Position numbers and translations under genes: made by a program. The notes beneath the pieces are model-generated. The model worked only from the letters and a program-made list of their open reading frames with translations, had not been told where the DNA came from and searched no databases. 7,969 nt of DNA. Source: Ramlibacter sp. Its GTDB lineage: Bacteria > Pseudomonadota > Gammaproteobacteria > Burkholderiales > Burkholderiaceae. Position 1 is the stretch's first letter. Every line of letters begins with the position of its first letter. Shown piece by piece: positions 6,132 to 7,969 of this stretch. The DNA lies in the NCBI GenBank assembly GCA_014376915.1, contig JACMQP010000293.1, positions 1 through 7,969 on the forward strand, written 5' to 3'.

Positions 6132-6533
6132 TCAGGCGGGGATGACCGCGGTGGCTTCGATCTCGACCTTGGCCCGGTCCTCGATCAGCGCTTTCACTTC
6201 CACCGCCGTCATCGCCGCGTTGTAGCTGCCGATGATTTCACGGAAGGCCTGGCCGATCTCCTTGCCAGCAGCAAGATATTCGCGCTTGTCGGTCACGTAC
6301 CAGGTCATCCTGACGATATTCTCGGGCTTTCCGCCGGCTTCCCGCAGCACGTCGGCGACATTCTGCAGCGCCTGCCGCACCTGGGCGGCGAAATCGTCGC
6401 TATGGAACACGCCCTGCGCGTCCCAGCCGATCATGCCGGCGATGAACAGCATCCGGCCGCTGGCGGCGACGCCATTGGCGTAGCCCTTGGGACGGGGCCA
6501 GCCGGGAGGGAGGATGACTTCCATGTCGCTCAT
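6132..6533 (-). CDS. RidA family protein lacking the catalytic arginine
   Basis: RidA (YjgF/YER057c/UK114) proteins are small cytosolic trimers; the archetype hydrolyses reactive 2-imino/enamine intermediates using a conserved Arg. This 133-residue protein has the fold's landmarks: [13 protein letters not shown] (29-41), the helix [21 protein letters not shown] (48-68), the [10 protein letters not shown] strand (73-82) and the C-terminal signature [22 protein letters not shown] (106-127). Classical RidA reads P-A-R-S/C-x-V-E-V at that signature; here it is A-A-M-T-A-V-E-V, so Met108 replaces the catalytic Arg (Arg105 in E. coli RidA). It therefore belongs to one of the non-RidA subfamilies and may bind a ligand or act by another mechanism. 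ATG 6533 overlaps the stop of the upstream acyl-CoA dehydrogenase (ATGA), giving translational coupling; a start at 6524 is an alternative. Operon context suggests a role with an amino- or hydroxy-substituted CoA intermediate. Confidence 0.92.
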   Translation of the reverse strand: MSDMEVILPPGWPRPKGYANGVAASGRMLFIAGMIGWDAQGVFHSDDFAAQVRQALQNVADVLREAGGKPENIVRMTWYVTDKREYLAAGKEIGQAFREIIGSYNAAMTAVEVKALIEDRAKVEIEATAVIPA

Positions 6534-7699
6534 GCTTTGTCCCCGATGGATTTGAGAAGCTCCCTGCCGATGATCAACTGCTGCACCTCGGTGGCACCTT
6601 CGTAGATCCGCAGCGCCCTGATCTCGCGGTACAGCATTTCCACCGGGTTGCCGCTGACCACGCCGGCGCCGCCGAAGATCTGCACCGCGGCGTCGATCAC
6701 CTGCTGCGCGCCTTCGGTGGCGGCGAGCTTGGCCATCGCCGCCTCCTTGGTGACGTTGCGGCCCTGGTCGCGCTGCCAGGCGGCGCGGTACACCAGCAGG
6801 GCGGAGCTGTCGATGGTGGTCGCCATCTGGGCCAGCTTGGCCTGCGTCAGCTGGAAGTCGCCCAGGCGCTGGTTGAACATCCTGCGGGTGGTGGCGCGCT
6901 GCAAGGCCTGGTCCATCGCCTGGCGCGCAAAGCCCAGCGCCGCGGCGGCGACCGAGGTGCGGAACACGTCGAGCGTGCGCATTGCCACCTTGAAGCCTTC
7001 GCCGCCCGCCCCGATCCGCTGCGACAGCGGCACCCGGCAGTCGGTGAACTTCAGCCGCGCCAGCGGGTGCGGTGCGATCACGTCGATGCGCTCGGCGATC
7101 TCGAAGCCAGGCGTGCCGGCATCGACGATGAAGGCCGAGATCCCTCGCGCGCCCGCGGCCTCCCCCGACCGGGCGAACACGACGTAGAAATCGGCAATGC
7201 CGCCATTGGAGATCCAGGTCTTCTCGCCGTTCAGCACCGCCTGGTCGCCCTCGACGTGGGCGCTGCACTGCATCGCGGCGACATCGGATCCGGCGTCCGG
7301 TTCGGACAGAGCGAAGGCGGCGATCGCTTCTCCGCGCGCCACCTTGCCCAGGTACCGATTCTTCTGCGCCGGCGTCCCTTGCAGGCTGATCGCGCCCGAG
7401 CCCAGGCCCTGCATCGCGAAGGCGAAGTCCGCCAGGCCGCTGTGCCGCGCCAGCGTCTCGCGGATCAGGCAGATGGCGCGGGTGTCGATCTGCGCCGACG
7501 CACCCCAGGGCTTGCCGCCGACCGCGTGCTGCAGCCAGCCGCCGGCGCCCAGCAGCCGCACCAGCGCGCGGCACTCGGCGTCGACGTCGGCGCCGTGCTC
7601 GTGGGGAATGTGAGTCGCCGCCCAGGCTTCGAGCGCGCGGGCCAGTTCGCGGTGCCGCTGCTCGAAAAATGGCCAGTCCAGGTAGTTGGTGTCGCTCAT
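6530..7699 (-). CDS. Acyl-CoA dehydrogenase family protein
   Basis: This is a cytoplasmic FAD-dependent acyl-CoA dehydrogenase (389 residues, normal length) that introduces a 2,3-double bond into an acyl-CoA thioester and feeds electrons to ETF. Visible features: the N-terminal helical domain (to about 125), [15 protein letters not shown] (129-143), [19 protein letters not shown] (158-176), the C-terminal helical domain with [22 protein letters not shown] (342-363), and [18 protein letters not shown] (364-381), with Glu367 at the catalytic-base position. It lacks the GcdH signatures and differs clearly from its neighbour, so the substrate is different, probably a cyclic or branched acyl-CoA from ring breakdown; that is an inference. 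The start ATG 7699 has only a weak GAGA-type ribosome-binding site, 12 nt after the hydratase stop. Its own stop overlaps the RidA-family start. It is the middle of a tight catabolic operon. Confidence 0.95.
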   Translation of the reverse strand: MSDTNYLDWPFFEQRHRELARALEAWAATHIPHEHGADVDAECRALVRLLGAGGWLQHAVGGKPWGASAQIDTRAICLIRETLARHSGLADFAFAMQGLGSGAISLQGTPAQKNRYLGKVARGEAIAAFALSEPDAGSDVAAMQCSAHVEGDQAVLNGEKTWISNGGIADFYVVFARSGEAAGARGISAFIVDAGTPGFEIAERIDVIAPHPLARLKFTDCRVPLSQRIGAGGEGFKVAMRTLDVFRTSVAAAALGFARQAMDQALQRATTRRMFNQRLGDFQLTQAKLAQMATTIDSSALLVYRAAWQRDQGRNVTKEAAMAKLAATEGAQQVIDAAVQIFGGAGVVSGNPVEMLYREIRALRIYEGATEVQQLIIGRELLKSIGDKA

Positions 7700-7711
7700 G
7701 TCGTTCTCTGC

Positions 7712-7969
7712 TCAGTTGCCTTCGAAGCGCGGCTTGGCCTTGGCCACAAAGGCCTCGTAGGCGCGCGTGAAGTCCTCGGTCAGCATGCACAGCGCCTGGG
7801 CCTGGGCCTCGGACTCGATGGCCTGCTCGATCGTCATCGCCCACTCCTGATGCAGCATGGTCTTGGTGATGCCGTTGGCAAAGTTCGGCCCATCGGCCAG
7901 GTCGCGCGCCATCGCCTGTGCCTGCGCCAGCACGTCCTCGGGCGCGCACAGCCGGTTGAAGAAACCCCA
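7712..7969 (-). CDS. Enoyl-CoA hydratase/isomerase family protein, C-terminal part
   Basis: The frame is open from the right edge to the TAG/TGA-type stop at 7712-7714, giving about 85 residues of the C-terminal end; the 5' end is outside the window. The sequence begins [13 protein letters not shown] and continues with ALAQ-like helices ([59 protein letters not shown]) and ends FEGN. The pattern NG-x-TK...A-x-E-x-E-A-x-x-Q...T-x-D-x-x-x-A-x-x-AF-x-x-K-x-x-P-x-F is the classic end of crotonase-fold hydratases, which add water across the double bond of enoyl-CoA. The catalytic glutamates lie upstream and are not visible. It is the first gene seen of the minus-strand operon, 12 nt before the acyl-CoA dehydrogenase. 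It resembles, from memory, hydratases in aminobenzoyl-CoA/salicylyl-CoA clusters. Confidence 0.9.
   Translation of the reverse strand, partial: WGFFNRLCAPEDVLAQAQAMARDLADGPNFANGITKTMLHQEWAMTIEQAIESEAQAQALCMLTEDFTRAYEAFVAKAKPRFEGN

Noticed and set aside
6534..7949. Upstream in-frame extension of the RidA-family frame over the acyl-CoA dehydrogenase
   Set aside because: The extension is low-complexity Arg/Ala/Gly sequence in another frame of a clear acyl-CoA dehydrogenase; the RidA-family domain starts at 6533 with an ATGA overlap.

Overview
This is a GC-rich window that looks like a chromosomal segment of a betaproteobacterium, probably of the order Burkholderiales (Cupriavidus/Variovorax-like). 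The assignment rests on the high GC content, the protein flavour, a small secreted protein of a type I associate with Burkholderiales, and the glutaryl-CoA dehydrogenase. It is an inference; no rRNA or other marker gene is present.

Left part (1-3050). The window opens in the 3' end of an MFS transporter (+). A convergent gene (-, 521-997) encodes a small exported protein with two CX11C cysteine pairs. Divergent from it lies a three-gene + strand operon: a MATE-type efflux transporter lacking its first transmembrane helix (1170-2414), a small degenerate GIY-YIG-domain protein overlapping the transporter's end by 65 nt (2350-2706), and a MarR-like winged-helix regulator joined by an ATGA overlap (2703-3050). 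A 12-bp RNA hairpin follows the last stop codon. The plain reading is an efflux pump with its own regulator, but the pump looks truncated.

Middle part (3051-4918). A single exported alpha/beta hydrolase (3469-4530, dienelactone-hydrolase-like, complete Ser-Asp-His triad) sits alone between two gene-poor stretches of about 400 nt. Each stretch carries one copy of a short, same-orientation degenerate repeat that reads roughly as MSAxGxKxP in one frame and DVR(Y/F)xxKxA in another.

Right part (4919-7969). A tight - strand operon, read right to left: enoyl-CoA hydratase family protein (3' end only), acyl-CoA dehydrogenase, a RidA-family protein overlapping it by ATGA, and glutaryl-CoA dehydrogenase. 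This is a beta-oxidation set ending at glutaryl-CoA to crotonyl-CoA. With a RidA-like protein in the middle, it suggests the lower part of a CoA-dependent aerobic aromatic pathway (2-aminobenzoyl-CoA or salicylyl-CoA type), whose ring-attacking enzymes would lie beyond position 7969. The RidA-family protein has Met where RidA's catalytic Arg normally sits, so it is probably not a classical imine deaminase.

Nothing here is clearly a new defence or mobile system. The points most worth following are the Arg-less RidA protein in the aromatic-CoA operon, the truncated pump overlapping a degenerate GIY-YIG gene, the flanking repeats, and the strand-asymmetric hairpin after the MarR gene.
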